Part shown: in pieces, positions 1 to 10,118 of the stretch | Numbering within the stretch: the stretch's first letter is position 1 | How the letters are laid out: every line of letters begins with the position of its first letter | NCBI GenBank assembly: GCA_029204225.1 | Contig: CM055113.1 | Span: 32,615,363 to 32,679,362, forward strand | Reading direction: 5' to 3' | Length of the DNA: 64,000 nt | DNA from: Diphasiastrum complanatum | Taxonomy: Eukaryota > Streptophyta > Lycopodiopsida > Lycopodiales > Lycopodiaceae | Position numbers and translations under genes: made by a program | The notes under the pieces: generated by a model | Told to the model about the DNA's origin: nothing | Databases searched by the model: none | What the model saw: the letters and a program-made list of their open reading frames with translations, nothing else

Positions 1-792
1 TGTCATTGGAGAAGTCATAATGCTCAAGTCAGAATGGTTGGAGATGGAAATGCCAAGTTGATGTGAGATTAACTGGTATTCCAACTCGATGGTAAGGGAA
101 TTGCTAGGAGCCATGCTGAATTGTTGGTATTGTGCCATGGCTTGATCCTTGACAACAACCATTGTTCAAGGGTTGAAACAACTTTGGATGATCACGCATA
201 CTTGGCATGCAGATTGGTAGTTTCCAACTCGTTATGCTCAATCACAGACTCATAGTTATCCTTTAGGCCACAAAATTTGTTTGTAATTTATTATGTTGTG
301 CTTTATAGTGCTCAACCCTCTTAAACTAGTGCGAGGTGTTGGTGGGTGAGGCCATGTCAATCTGTGCATGATGGTGGGATCGACTAACTGGGTCTGGGCG
401 TCATGGATTTGACTTTTCATGATATCGGTTAGTAAGCCACCTATAGTGAACTCAAAAGACATCATAAGGAGGTCTTATAAATGTGGCCTATTGGGAACTG
501 ACAATTAGGCATTCTAACCAACGAGGCTACCGCTCGTAGAGGAGCATCTATGATGGCCGATAGTAATATGACATCACTGGTCAAAGGGAGGGAGGCCTTT
601 AGATCAAGATAGAAACCAATCTGGTCGAGTGGCTCATCCCTTGAGTTCTAGCTCGCCAATAGGCAAGCCAAGCACGTCTAATACCAACTCTTGAGTCAAT
701 TGGATTGTCACAAGCATACCACTAGTAGTTTAGATGGTGAAGCTAGTGAATCCATCCCAAGTAGCAGAAGTCTAATTGATTCCAATGGGATT
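1..792. other. No gene recognised, left flank
   Basis: I see no convincing reading frame, splice pattern or repeat here. The only open stretch, 256-465 on the minus strand, has no recognisable domain. Copia homology starts abruptly near 793, so this is the flank of, or an insertion next to, a truncated element. Confidence 0.5.
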
Positions 793-803
793 CTAGAGAG
801 ATC

Positions 804-1275
804 TTGATCAATGAAGAATATAGGCTTCAAGCAAGAGGTGGATCTTCATCAACATCTCAAGTTGGAGAGGAGGCTATGTTCATCAAGGGAAAATTCAAGG
901 GCAAAACCAAAAGTAAGTGGTCTAAAGGGCAAGATCAAGTGGATGCTTCTTCAAATGACAAAAATAAGGATAGATCAAAGCTCATGTGCTTCTATTGTGG
1001 CATCAAAGGACACTTTGCAAGTGAGTGCTAGAAGAAGAAGAGAGATCAAGGAGACAAGCAAGGTGATCTTACTCTTGATGAGGATGGTTTGGATGTTCAA
1101 GATGCAAATGATGATGCTTTTGTGATGTCTTCATGTATGCTTGCTAATGAAGGAGATCTAGATCCATGGTGGATTGATAGTGGAGCAAGTTCACACATGA
1201 CTTTTCACAAAGAGTACTTCACTTCTTTGTTGGCATATGGAGATGACAAGAGGGTGATGGTGAGTGTGCAATAAA
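804..1275 (+). pseudogene. Copia gag zinc knuckle and protease remnant
   Basis: The CCHC zinc knuckle CFYCGIKGHFASEC (about 988-1029) runs into a stop. In another frame the retropepsin motif WWIDSGASSHMT is at about 1168-1203. The protease frame closes at 1272, where a short deletion relative to element A (the YTANDGA segment) shifts the frame. Nucleocapsid binding and polyprotein cleavage are the family roles. The upstream gag is missing, so this copy makes no complete Gag. Confidence 0.85.
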
Positions 1276-1324
1276 AGGGATTGGCACAATTTCTATTTAT
1301 CTATATCCAAATAGAAATGTTCAG

Positions 1325-1872
1325 TTGGAGGATGTTTTGTTCATTCCATCTATTACCAAGAATTTGCTTAGTGTGAGTCAATTGCTAAATAAAGGCCTCA
1401 AAGTTGAGTTTGATGGAGATGCTTGTATGATCAAAAGGCAGGATATCTTGATTGCAAAAGGTAAAAGGCAAGGGAAGTTGTTCAAACTAGATGCTTGTGT
1501 TATTGCTAACCAATTGGATGTGTTGCAAGAGAGCAAATACCTATTCAAGAGGTTTGGCATAAAAGGATGGGACACCTCAACTTCAAGTCATTGGAGGTAA
1601 TGACTAGAAATCAGGTTGTGATAGGTCTTCCAAGTTCCTTGAAAAGTATCAATCATGTTTGTGAGTCTTGTGCTTTGTCAAAGTCACATAGACTACCTTA
1701 TTCTAGATCTATATCTAGATCTACAAAGCCTATTCAAGTTGTGCATTCGGATATTCATGGAATTACTACAATTAAAATTAGTGGAGCTAAGATGTATGTA
1801 ACTTTCATTGAACTCTTGATGATAGAACCAAGAGGATCCATCTTCAAGGAAAGGTATTTTTGTTGGATATAG
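1325..1872 (+). pseudogene. GAG-pre-integrase and truncated integrase
   Basis: The first frame carries EDVLFIPSITKNLLSVSQ, the stretch that precedes the copia integrase zinc-binding region. The frame from 1567 carries MGHLNFKSLEV and CESCALSKSHRLPY, parts of the HHCC zinc finger. The first catalytic Asp of the D,D-35-E core is present (HSDIHG near 1744-1761). The second Asp and the Glu are deleted, because TFI at about 1808 is fused to integrase C-terminal DNA. This is the reverse of element A, which keeps the second Asp and Glu and lost the first. Confidence 0.85.
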
Positions 1873-1922
1873 TGAGGTGAGTAAAGCCTACAAGGTTTAC
1901 ATTCCTTCTACTAACAAAGTGA

Positions 1923-3334
1923 TTGTTGGTAGAGATGTCATTTTTGGGGAACATTCCAGAAGTATCTTCAAGTACTATTGATGGTGATGTGGATGGATCT
2001 AACATTCTTGATGTTGATGTAAAGGTTTTTACTTTAGATGGTGATGATGACGGACCTTCATCAAGTCGAATGCCATGGAGAACATCAAGGGAAAGACAAA
2101 TGCCTTCAAGGCTCACAAATGATGAAAAGGATAAGCAAGTAGTTTCTGGAAATTATGTTGCTTTTCTAACCTCTTTTGATGAACCTACAAGTGTAGATGA
2201 AGCAAGGAAAGAAGAGGAGTGGATACAAGCAATGGATCTTGAGTATCAAGCTCTTATGAAGAATGAAACATGGAGATTGGTGGAGTTACCTAAGGACAAG
2301 AAAGCTATTGGATGCAAATGGATCTTCAAGGTGAAGACAAACCAAGATGGATCTATCAATAAGTACAAGGCAAGGTTAGTGGCAAAAGGATATGCTCAAG
2401 AACAAGGGATTGAATATGATGAGACCTTTGCACCCGTGGCAAAGATGGTAAGCATTCGAGTCATCATCTCACTTGCTACTCTTTATGGATAGGATCTATG
2501 GCAATTGGACATTACAAATGCTTTTTCTGAATGGTGACCAACCCAAGAGCTACATTTTTTCTACAAAGCCAAATCATGTGTGTCTACTACAAAAGAGTTT
2601 GTATGGTCTTAAGCAAGCACCAAGGAGTTGGTATGCTAAGCTCAACACTTTTTTACTCTCTCAAGGTTTTGTTATGAGTGAGTATGATCATTCACTTTAT
2701 TATAGGTTTGATGGAAATGATGTTACCATCTTGCTAATCTATGTGAATGATATCATCTTGAGTGGTGGAGATAATCAAGATGTGGAGGATATCAAGAGTG
2801 CTCTTAAGGCGTTTGAGGTGCATGATCTTGCTAACTTGCATTATTTTGGGAATAGAAGTGATTAGATCTATAATGGATAGGAAATCCATTAGTGCTCATT
2901 GTATTTTCATAGGTGATGGAGCTATATCATGGATGTCGAAGAAACTAGCCACTATCTCATTGTCATCTAGTGAGGCCGAGTACAAAGCTCTTACACATTG
3001 CACAAAGGAGATGGTATGGATCAAGAGGATGATCAAGGATCTTCACTTGCTGGATTTTTCAGAGAGTCCAATCATCTTTTGTGACAATCTATCAGCCCAA
3101 AGGTTGGCAACCAGTCCTATCTTTCATGCTAGGAGCAAACATATTGAAGTTGCATATCATTTTGTGAGGGAGCTAGTCATAGCAAAGGAGGTGGAGCTTC
3201 AACGTGTGGCCTCAAGGGAATGTGTAGTTGATACCTTCACCAAAGCATTGGGAAAGGACTTGTTCATGAAGCATAGGGCATCACTTGGAGTGTTATCTAA
3301 GTCCATGCTAAAACTAGTTGAAGAGAGAGTGTGA
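1923..3334 (+). pseudogene. Copia reverse transcriptase and RNase H remnant
   Basis: 1923-2492 has the RT start (EWIQAMDLEYQALMKN, KWIFKVK, KARLVAKGYAQEQGIEYDET). After a stop, 2473-2865 has LLQKSLYGLKQAPRSWY and the catalytic box, which reads YVND instead of YVDD (Asn codon 2746-2748). RNase H follows at 2870-3334 with SSSEAEYKAL, CDNLSAQRLA and DTFTKALGK. The altered box, a stop at 2490-2492 and a deletion near 2850 make it inactive. Confidence 0.9.
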
Positions 3335-3524
3335 GAAATTCAACTAGTTTAGTCATATTTGCTACATTTCTATATTTGGTAATTGAGGCCAATTTTCATA
3401 TTAGACTTAGAGGTTGATTTTTCAAAGTTATATTTGTCTAAAAGTATTTGAATAAACACTTTTTGAAAATTTGGGAAATGTAGAAGTCGAGTTTGAGTAG
3501 ATTCAAATTCGAATGTAGGGTATT
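3330..3524 (+). repeat. Truncated 3' LTR of copy A-prime
   Basis: It starts TGTGAGAAATTCAACTAG directly after a purine-rich tract (GAAGAGAGAG, 3320-3329). It matches the sense strand of the element A LTRs, including the segment ending in GAGTTTGAGTAGATTCAA. Homology stops near 3524 and unrelated DNA follows, so only about the first 195 bases of a 640-base LTR remain. Confidence 0.8.
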
Positions 3525-3561
3525 GTTGAAAATTGTTCAGATGAAAGCCAAAACGTCAAAC

Positions 3562-3640
3562 GTTCTGATACCACTGTTGAGAATTATGGCCCAAATGTGA
3601 GTTCGATTCTGTTTGCTAGTCTACTGCCAGCTACAACATA
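3562..3640 (-). repeat. PBS-like motif and LTR stub, unknown family
   Basis: GTTCTGATACCA (3562-3573), read on the minus strand, is TGGTATCAGAAC, the usual tRNA-iMet primer-binding site of plant LTR elements. One base later TGTTGAGAATT begins, as expected for an LTR edge. This fits the 5' LTR edge of a minus-strand element. No matching second LTR is seen and the right limit is unknown. Confidence 0.4.
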
Positions 3641-3734
3641 TCTACAATCCTCCAAAGCATGGACAGACATTGCTGAACTAGTTTAATAACATTCAAGATA
3701 AGAAAATCATCTGCATAACATCTACTGTATTATC

Positions 3735-4859
3735 AGTGAATTTTTGGGGTAGAAAGCCCAATTTGACACATGTTCGGATTTTTGGCTATGTAGCTTATGC
3801 ACATATTCCTAATAAGCTTCGAAATAAGCTTGATGAGAAAGTCAATTAGGATATCTTGTCGAGTATGACAATCACTCATCATACTACAAGATCTACATGC
3901 TAGAAATGAATCTAGTGAAGACTGTCAGAGACATCAAGTTCAATGAGACCAGAACAATGGCCGAGAATGATTATGCCAGCTATGAATTCCTAGGAAAGCA
4001 GTACTACAATCTGCCAACCATGACAGAGGGATCAGAACTCAAACACTCAGATGGAGATGTTCGAACTCCACATCAGTTGAGCGACGAATCAGATGAAGAA
4101 AGGATCGCAAGCCTGCCTACTGCTAGAACTCCTGTAAACCGAGATGGTTTTGGACCTGGCCGAAGAGACAAAGGGAAGAGCATTGTAGTACCTGAAGTAT
4201 CTCCCAGGAGATCAACCAGAGAGAGAAGAGCGCCAATAAGATTTGTGTCAGGCAGCTTGGCTTCAACATTCGAAGAGTTTTGTGGATTTATCAGTGAACC
4301 ACAAACATTTGAAAAAGCCATCGATAGTCCAGACAAGGACAAATGGATCCAAGCCATGAACGAAGAAATTGAATCCATGAAGAAGAATAAGGTATGGACA
4401 TTGCAACCAGTGCCAGATAAACAAAAAATAGTGCAATGCAAATGGATTTACAAGCTCAAATATGGACCGAATGGAGATGTTTCGAGATACAACAAGGCCA
4501 GACTTATAGCGAAAGAATTCTCTCAGAAATATGGCATCGATACACTGAGACCTTCTCTCCAATGGTGAAACATGCATCCTTACGTCTACTATTTGCATAT
4601 GCGACCTCAGGATTCACATTGTTGATGAGAAGACAATATTCTTACATGGCAAGCTAGATGAAGAAGTCTACAACCTTCTGGTTACATCTCCGACTCACTT
4701 CCTACCTATGCATGCCGAATGCACAGAAGTATCTATGGTCTGAAGCAATCCGCACGACAATGGTATAAGAAGAAAGATCATTCCCTGAGATCCTTGGATT
4801 CGAACCACTGATGGTTGATTCCAATGTCTATATAAGGATCACAAATGGGGAGATCATCA
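3735..4859 (+). mobile_element. Copia element B, left part (integrase end, RT start)
   Basis: Reading frames restart with integrase C-terminal similarity (GRKPNLTHVRIFGYVAYAH). They continue with a charged linker in the 3897-4568 frame and the RT start (KWIQAMNEEIESMKKNKVWTL, CKWIYKLKYGPNGDVSRY), then shift frame at about 4510. RSIYGLKQSARQWY follows at 4730-4765. The frame runs to ITNGEII at 4859, where element A is inserted; IVAMYVDD continues it at 10124. Frameshifts and stops make it a pseudogene. The integrase core and 5' LTR are not seen. Confidence 0.85.
4855..4859. repeat. Target site duplication, left copy (CATCA)
   Basis: The five bases CATCA immediately before the left LTR are repeated exactly at 10119-10123 after the right LTR. 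Five-base duplications are normal for copia integrase. The site lies inside the RT gene of element B. Confidence 0.9.
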
Positions 4860-5499
4860 TGTGAAAGATTTCATATCCTTAAGATCCAATCTACTTGAAT
4901 GATCTTTGGTTAGAAAGAGAAATACACTACCAATCTCACCAATGTAGAAAAATCAGCATCTACACACAATTTGAGATGCAAACACTAATAGAACTTGATC
5001 AAACTTGAATGAAATGATTATGTACTATTGTTTTCCATGCAAAATCAGCAAGCTACTATATTTCACACGTGTGGATCCAAAAATAACAAATATAGATCAT
5101 TCTACACTTAGAATTGCAAGTAATCAGCAAGATAGTGCATCAATGGATAGTAGAACCCAAGATAACCATGTATAAGCATGAAATGAGATAGAGAAGAGAG
5201 AAGATCACTCTCTCCATGAGTTACATTCTTTTATAACAGGTCCAAACCCTATTTGGCCTCTTGGCTCTCCCACCAAAATGCTAACCCTACTAATTTTGGG
5301 TCTAGATTCAATGTACCCAACTATTGAAATTGAATCTACTCAAACTCGCATTCTAACTTTCCTAAACCTTCAAAAAGTGTTTATTCAAATAAAATTTAGA
5401 CTAATGAACTTTGAAAAGTCAACCTCTAATAGTTTTGGCCTCAATATGCCAAATATGAAAATATTGCAAAATGTGATGAAGCTAGTTGAATCTTTCACA
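4860..5499 (-). repeat. Element A 3' LTR (left)
   Basis: The LTR begins TGTGAAAGATT and ends TCTTTCACA, about 640 bases. A TATA-like box (TATAAAAG on the minus strand, about 5228-5237) is intact here. It carries an 8-base stretch (TCTACACA, near 4959) that the right LTR lacks. Confidence 0.9.
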
Positions 5500-5510
5500 C
5501 TCCCTCTTCA
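5500..5510 (-). promoter_or_regulatory. Polypurine tract of element A
   Basis: On the minus strand GTTGAAGAGGGAG directly precedes the LTR start TGTGAAAG. This is where plus-strand DNA priming would occur. Copy A-prime has the same tract as GAAGAGAGAG. Confidence 0.75.
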
Positions 5511-5702
5511 ACTAGTTTTAGCATAGACTTTGATAAAGTGAGGTCCTATGCTTCATGAACAAGCCTTTTCCCAATGCTTTGGTGAAGATATCAGCTACAC
5601 ATTCCCTTGAAGACACATGTTGAAGCCCCACCTACTTTGCAATGACTCGCTCCCTCACAAAATGATATTGTATCTCAATATGCTTGCTCCTAGCATAGTT
5701 TT
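5511..5702 (-). pseudogene. Copia RNase H C-terminal stub
   Basis: On the minus strand the family tail is readable: ARSKHIEIQYHFVRERVIAK, a stop, then a segment matching ECVADIFTKALGKGLFMKH. The stop (TAG, 5632-5634) stands where A-prime has GAG. The RNase H catalytic part is absent, because the segment upstream is of different origin. Confidence 0.8.
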
Positions 5703-6597
5703 TGACAATAGAACTTTGATCCATCATAAGAATGATCTTATTCCTAAGAATATATCTCCTTTCAATGATCATGTAATGTTCAAAATAGAAACAACCATAA
5801 TTGATATAGAGAATAGTGTCCACTTGGGATGCTTCACTATTTCTTACATCGATTTTACATGTAAAAAAGTGACTAAAACATGAAGAATCAAATAGAATGT
5901 AAATGAAATGATTCCACCATGATTCCAACTCTGAACTCTCTAAAAAAAAACAACAAACAAACAATAAATGTGAGTGATCAACTTTTGCTTGCATGTCTCC
6001 TCCTCCTTTGTCCTTTGTTGCCATGTATCCACCATGATACTCCATGAATGGGCTTCCATCTCCATCTTGCCAAAAGATGTCATCAAGCCTTGATGACTTG
6101 ACCATGAATGAGTGACATAATGAGCCTCCAATAGCTTCATATCCATCAGCAAAATCAGCCAAGAATGCTAGTACAAATCCAACATCAAAACAATGCTCAC
6201 CAATGTAGCTAGTTTTACCATATCTTGACAATTTGCACACATCCACATGAAATTGCTCAAACATGAGATAGAACAAGTAAAGTAAACTTGAACAAAACTT
6301 CCTTAATGATCCTTTGACCTTACATGAGTCTTCAATATTCTGCAAAAATAGATCCATAACATCTTTGCCAGTTACCTCTCCTTTGATGCTCTTGACTAGC
6401 TCCAAATTGCCAACTTCCCTTTTGACTAGTTGAAGCGCTTTGAGATCAACTTCTTGATCTTCAACTTGATCATCAAAGTCATTGAACAAAATTTGTATTC
6501 CAGATCCAGTACTTGATTTTACAGCAAGATAACATCCATCCACTTGCATAGCTCCATGTAGACAAGAAGATCTTCCAAAAGATGTTCTACTCTTCAT
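5632..6597 (-). CDS. Open frame across unidentified segment replacing RT
   Basis: An uninterrupted frame of 321 codons starts in DNA that still resembles the family RT start (LMKSRTS for LMKNETW) and ends in RNase H DNA (ARSKHIEIQYHF). Between about 6575 and 5703 the protein matches neither RT nor RNase H. It contains GSGIQILFNDFDD, an acidic run DQVEDQEVDL, GKDVMDLFLQNIEDS, and a hydrophobic stretch FCSSLLYLFYLMFEQF. A T-rich run ending in TTTTTTTTAG near 5940 looks like an intron acceptor. I do not recognise the protein. The likeliest reading is host or other-element DNA acquired between two pol segments. Expression is not shown. Confidence 0.55.
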   Translation of the reverse strand: MKSRTSFGRSSCLHGAMQVDGCYLAVKSSTGSGIQILFNDFDDQVEDQEVDLKALQLVKREVGNLELVKSIKGEVTGKDVMDLFLQNIEDSCKVKGSLRKFCSSLLYLFYLMFEQFHVDVCKLSRYGKTSYIGEHCFDVGFVLAFLADFADGYEAIGGSLCHSFMVKSSRLDDIFWQDGDGSPFMEYHGGYMATKDKGGGDMQAKVDHSHLLFVCCFFLESSELESWWNHFIYILFDSSCFSHFFTCKIDVRNSEASQVDTILYINYGCFYFEHYMIIERRYILRNKIILMMDQSSIVKNYARSKHIEIQYHFVRERVIAK

Positions 6598-6603
6598 AAG
6601 ATA

Positions 6604-6873
6604 TCAATATTCAAGATCCATTGCTTGGATCCACTCCTCTTCTTTCCTTGCTTGATCTACACTTGTAGGCTCATCCAAAGAGGTTAGGAAAGCAACATAA
6701 TCTCCAAAAACTACTTTCTTACCCTTTTGATCATATGTGAGCCTTGAAGGTACTTCTTTCTCTTGATGTTCTCCTTGGCTTTTGACTTGATTAAGGTCCA
6801 TCATCACCGCCATCCAAAGTAAGATCCTTCTCATCAACATCAAGAATGTTAGATCAATCCACTTTACCATCAA
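6604..6873 (-). pseudogene. Copia pol linker to RT start
   Basis: This frame reads VPSRLTYDQKGKKVVFGDY and SLDEPTSVDQARKEEEWIQAM. It corresponds to the integrase-RT linker and first RT residues of A-prime (2101-2250). It stops right after MDLEY, where family similarity soon gives way to the unidentified segment. Confidence 0.8.
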
Positions 6874-7883
6874 TCATGCTTGAAGACACCTTTGGAATGT
6901 TCCTCTCATCAAAAATGACATCTCTACCAATAATCACTTTGTTAGTAGAAGGAATGTAAACCTTGTAGGCTTTACTCACCTCACTATATCCAACAAAAAT
7001 ACCTCTTCTTGAAGATGGATCCTCCTTGGTCCTATCATCAAGAGTAATGTTGACATAGCATGTGCATCCAAAGGTTCTTAAAAAGTTGACACTCGGCCTC
7101 CTCTTGAATAGCATCTCAAAAGGTGTCCTTCCATCCAAAATAGCACTCGGCCACCTATTGCAAAAGAAATTGGCACACAACAAAGCTTGATCCCAAAATG
7201 CTTTGTCAAGATTAGCGCTTAACCTCATAGCTTTAGGACTTTCACATAAAGTTCTATTCTTTCTTTCAATCACTCCATTTTGTTGTGGGGTCCTTGATGT
7301 TGTATACTCCCTCTTGATCTCATGCTCATCACAAAAGGCCTTGAATTTGTTAGATATGTACTCACCACCATTGTCACATCTCAAGCACTTGATCTTTGTG
7401 GAAAATTGGTTCTCCCTTGCATTCTTGAACTTGACAAAGACATTATACACTTCATCCTTGCTCTTTAGTAGATAGATCCAACAAAATCTACTAAAATCAT
7501 CAATGAATGTTACATACATCTTAGCTCCACTATTGCTAATTGTAGTAAATCCATGACTTAGACAAAGCACAAAACTCACAAACATGCTTGTCATTACTTA
7601 AGGAACTTGGAAGACCAATCACAACCTTCTTCCTTGCCATTACCTCCAATGACTTGAAGTTGAGGTGTCCCATCCTTTTGTGCCAAACCTCTTGAATAGA
7701 AATTTGCTCCCTTGCAACACATTCAACTTGGTTAGTAATAACACAAGCATCAACTTTGAACAATTTCTCTTGCCTTTTACCTTTTCCAATCAAGACATCC
7801 TTCCTTTTGATCAAACAAGCATCTCCATCAAACTCCACCTTGAGGCCCTTACTTAGCATTTGACTCACACTAAGCACCATCAT
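6854..7883 (-). pseudogene. Copia integrase, interrupted
   Basis: The 7536-7883 frame holds the zinc-binding part (VWHKRMGHLNFKSLEV, HVCEFCALSK). The 6854-7594 frame holds the core (FIDDFSRFCWIYLLKSKDEV, LRCDNGGEYISNKF, PQQNGVIERKNRTL) and the C-terminal GIFVGYSEVSKAYKVY. Compared with A-prime, 71 bases are missing at the frame junction (near 7552), with TCA shared at both breakpoints. The gap removes the first catalytic Asp (HSD) and shifts the frame. Confidence 0.88.
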
Positions 7884-8877
7884 TGGCCGTGTAGATCACC
7901 CTCTTGTCATCTCCATATGCCAACAAAGAAGTGAAGTACTCTTTGTGTAAAGTCATGTGTGAACTTGCTCCACTATCAATCCACCAAGGATCTAGATCTC
8001 CATCATTAGCAAGCATACATGAAGACATCACAAAAGCATCATCATTTGCATCTTGAACATCCAAACCATCCTCATCAAGAGTAAGATTACCTTGCTTGTC
8101 TCCTTGATCTCTCTTCTTCTTGTAGCACTCACTTGCAAAGTGTCCTTTGATGCCACAATAGAAGCACTTGAGCTTTGATCTATCCTTCTTTTTTCCACTT
8201 GAAGAAGCATCCACTTGATCTTGCCCTTTAGACCACTTACTTTTGGTTTTGCCCTTTGTAAACATAGCATCCTCTTGAAGTGTCGATGTAGATCCACCTC
8301 TTGCTTGAAGCCCATATTCCTCATTGATCAAGATCTCTTGAAGATCCATCAAACTTGGCAAAGTCTTTTGAATAGCAATACTTTGAGCAATGTTAGCATG
8401 AGCATCCAACAAGCCATTAAGAATCACTTGAATAAGCTCTCCTTCCTTAATGCTTTCATCTATGCAAGCTAACTCATCATTCAATGCTTTCATTCTCAAA
8501 ACAAAAGTACTTGGACTTTCTTCATTCTTTTGCAAACAAGAAAAGATTTGCCTTCTTAGAGTCAACACTCTAGAAGTAGACTTGGATTCATAAAGCTTCT
8601 TCAATGAATTTCAAGCTTCCAAAGATGATGTGCACTTACCAAATTCCTTGAGAAGTTCATTGGTAACATTCATCTTTATCATGTGCAGAGCCTTCTTGGC
8701 CCTCTTGTCATACTTCAATTGATCTTGTTGTGTTGCTGGTCTCTCCTCCAAACCTACAGCAATATCCAAAACATCATTCATCTCAAGAAGTGACTCCATC
8801 CTCACTTTCCATAATGAATAGTTACTTGAGGTAAGCCTATCATTGGCTTCCAACATGACTCCAATTGAGGTTGTCAT
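7870..8877 (-). pseudogene. Copia gag and protease, one nonsense codon
   Basis: Gag starts with MTTSIGVMLEANDRLTSSNY and has the SLWKVRMESLLEMNDV pattern of plant copia capsids. A TGA at 8611-8613 replaces the expected Trp in LEAW-NSLKKLYES. The frame continues through the capsid, the zinc knuckle CFYCGIKGHFASEC and the protease WWIDSGASSHMT. After YTANDGA it is fused out of frame to VLSVSQ by a deletion that removed the stretch seen in A-prime as EDVLFIPS. Confidence 0.88.
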
Positions 8878-9465
8878 GTAGCAATGACCTGATCTTCTCT
8901 TTCAACCTGCTTCAATGCACAAAGCACTCCTTTGAACAACAACAAATGCTTTCAAAAGAAATCACCAAGATTTGAAACTATCTCACAAATTCTCTTCTAG
9001 CACTTATCCATGCAAATCAACACATAGAATCATGGAATCTTGATCAACCTATGATCTATCCTCAATCTAATGACTTTTGCCACTTCCTAAGATTGAAACA
9101 CACTCAAATGAAGTCCAGCAACCTCACTATCTAGAGATCCAATCAAAATTAGGATTTTGACAAAATCACAAAAAATTGACTATTCCAAATCTACATGCAA
9201 ATGCTGAAAATTTGATATGCAATCTATAAGCCACCACTTAGGCTGAACCAATGATCCAAAAATCGGCAAAATCCAGTATGTAAATTCAAAAATCAAAATT
9301 AAACAAGTATATTGACCTATTTAGTGTTTTGATCTACAAAAAATCCAATCTACAAAAGCAAAAAATCCGATTTTGGTGTAGAATCCTCTCTAGCATGCTC
9401 TAGACTTGATATCTTCACCAAATCATTGATAGATCTAATTTCCTCATTCATAACCTGAAACACAA

Positions 9466-9477
9466 GCTCTGATACCA
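9466..9477 (-). promoter_or_regulatory. tRNA-iMet primer-binding site of element A
   Basis: GCTCTGATACCA on the plus strand is TGGTATCAGAGC on the minus strand, the complement of the plant initiator tRNA 3' end. It abuts the LTR edge at 9478 and fixes the right LTR as the 5' LTR. Confidence 0.9.
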
Positions 9478-10118
9478 TGTGAAAGATTTCATATCCTTAA
9501 GATCCAATCTACTTGAATGATCTTTGGTTAGAAAGAGAAATACACTACCAATCTCACCAATGTAGAAAAATCAGCATCAATTTGAGATGCAAACACTAAT
9601 AGAACTTGATCAAACTTGAATGAAATGATTATGTACTATTTTTGTCCATACAAAACCGGCAAGCTATTGTATTTCACACATGTGGATCCAAAAATAACAA
9701 ATATAGATCATTCTACACATAGACTTGCAAGCAATCACCAAGATAGAGCACCAATGGATAGTAGAACCCAAGAGAACCATGTATAAGCATGAAATGAGAT
9801 AGAGAAGAGAGAAGATCACTCTCTCCACAAGTTACATCCTTTCATAACAGGTCCAAACCCTATTTGGCCACTTGGCTTTCTTACCAAAATGCTAACCCTA
9901 CTAAATTTGGGTCTAGATTCAATGTACCCAACTATTGAAATTGAATCTACTCAAACTCGCATTCTAACTTTTCCACACTTTCAAAAAGTGTTTATTCAAA
10001 TAAATTTAGACTAATGAACTATGAAAAGTCAACCTCTAAGTCTAAAACAAGTTTTGGCCTCAATAAGCCAAATATGAAAATATTGCAAAATGGAATGAAA
10101 CTAGTTGAATCTTTCACA
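9478..10118 (-). repeat. Element A 5' LTR (right), altered TATA box
   Basis: About 641 bases, bounded by TGTGAAAGATT and TCTTTCACA. Because of the PBS this LTR would hold the promoter. Its TATA position reads TATGAAAG on the minus strand (about 9840-9848), where the other LTR has TATAAAAG. It also has a small insertion (AAGTCTAAAAC, about 10038-10048) absent from the left LTR. Confidence 0.9.

Larger units (their letters stand above)
793..3524 (+). mobile_element. Degraded Ty1/copia element, copy A-prime
   Basis: Copia gag-protease-integrase-RT-RNase H order is visible, but the copy is broken by stops, frameshifts and deletions. It begins inside gag, where DNA for ILINEEY matches the same point of minus-strand element A at 8300-8340, and ends in a truncated 3' LTR. 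Most of integrase is deleted near 1810: the frame jumps from TFI directly to the sequence that in A reads DDRTKEDPSS. A second deletion near 2850 joins the RT end (LHYFG) to RNase H. It is the same family as element A but in the opposite orientation, and it cannot be autonomous. Confidence 0.92.
4860..10118 (-). mobile_element. Complete nested copia-type element A, LTR to LTR
   Basis: Two similar LTRs (4860-5499 and 9478-10118) in direct orientation bound the element. It has a tRNA-iMet PBS next to the right LTR, a polypurine tract next to the left LTR and a CATCA target duplication. It is therefore transcribed on the minus strand. The order is leader (9465-8878, no gene), gag and protease, integrase, then an unidentified 0.87-kb segment where RT and the start of RNase H should be, and an RNase H tail. 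It lacks RT, so it must have moved with enzymes supplied in trans. The LTRs differ by many substitutions and small indels, so the insertion is not recent. Confidence 0.93.
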
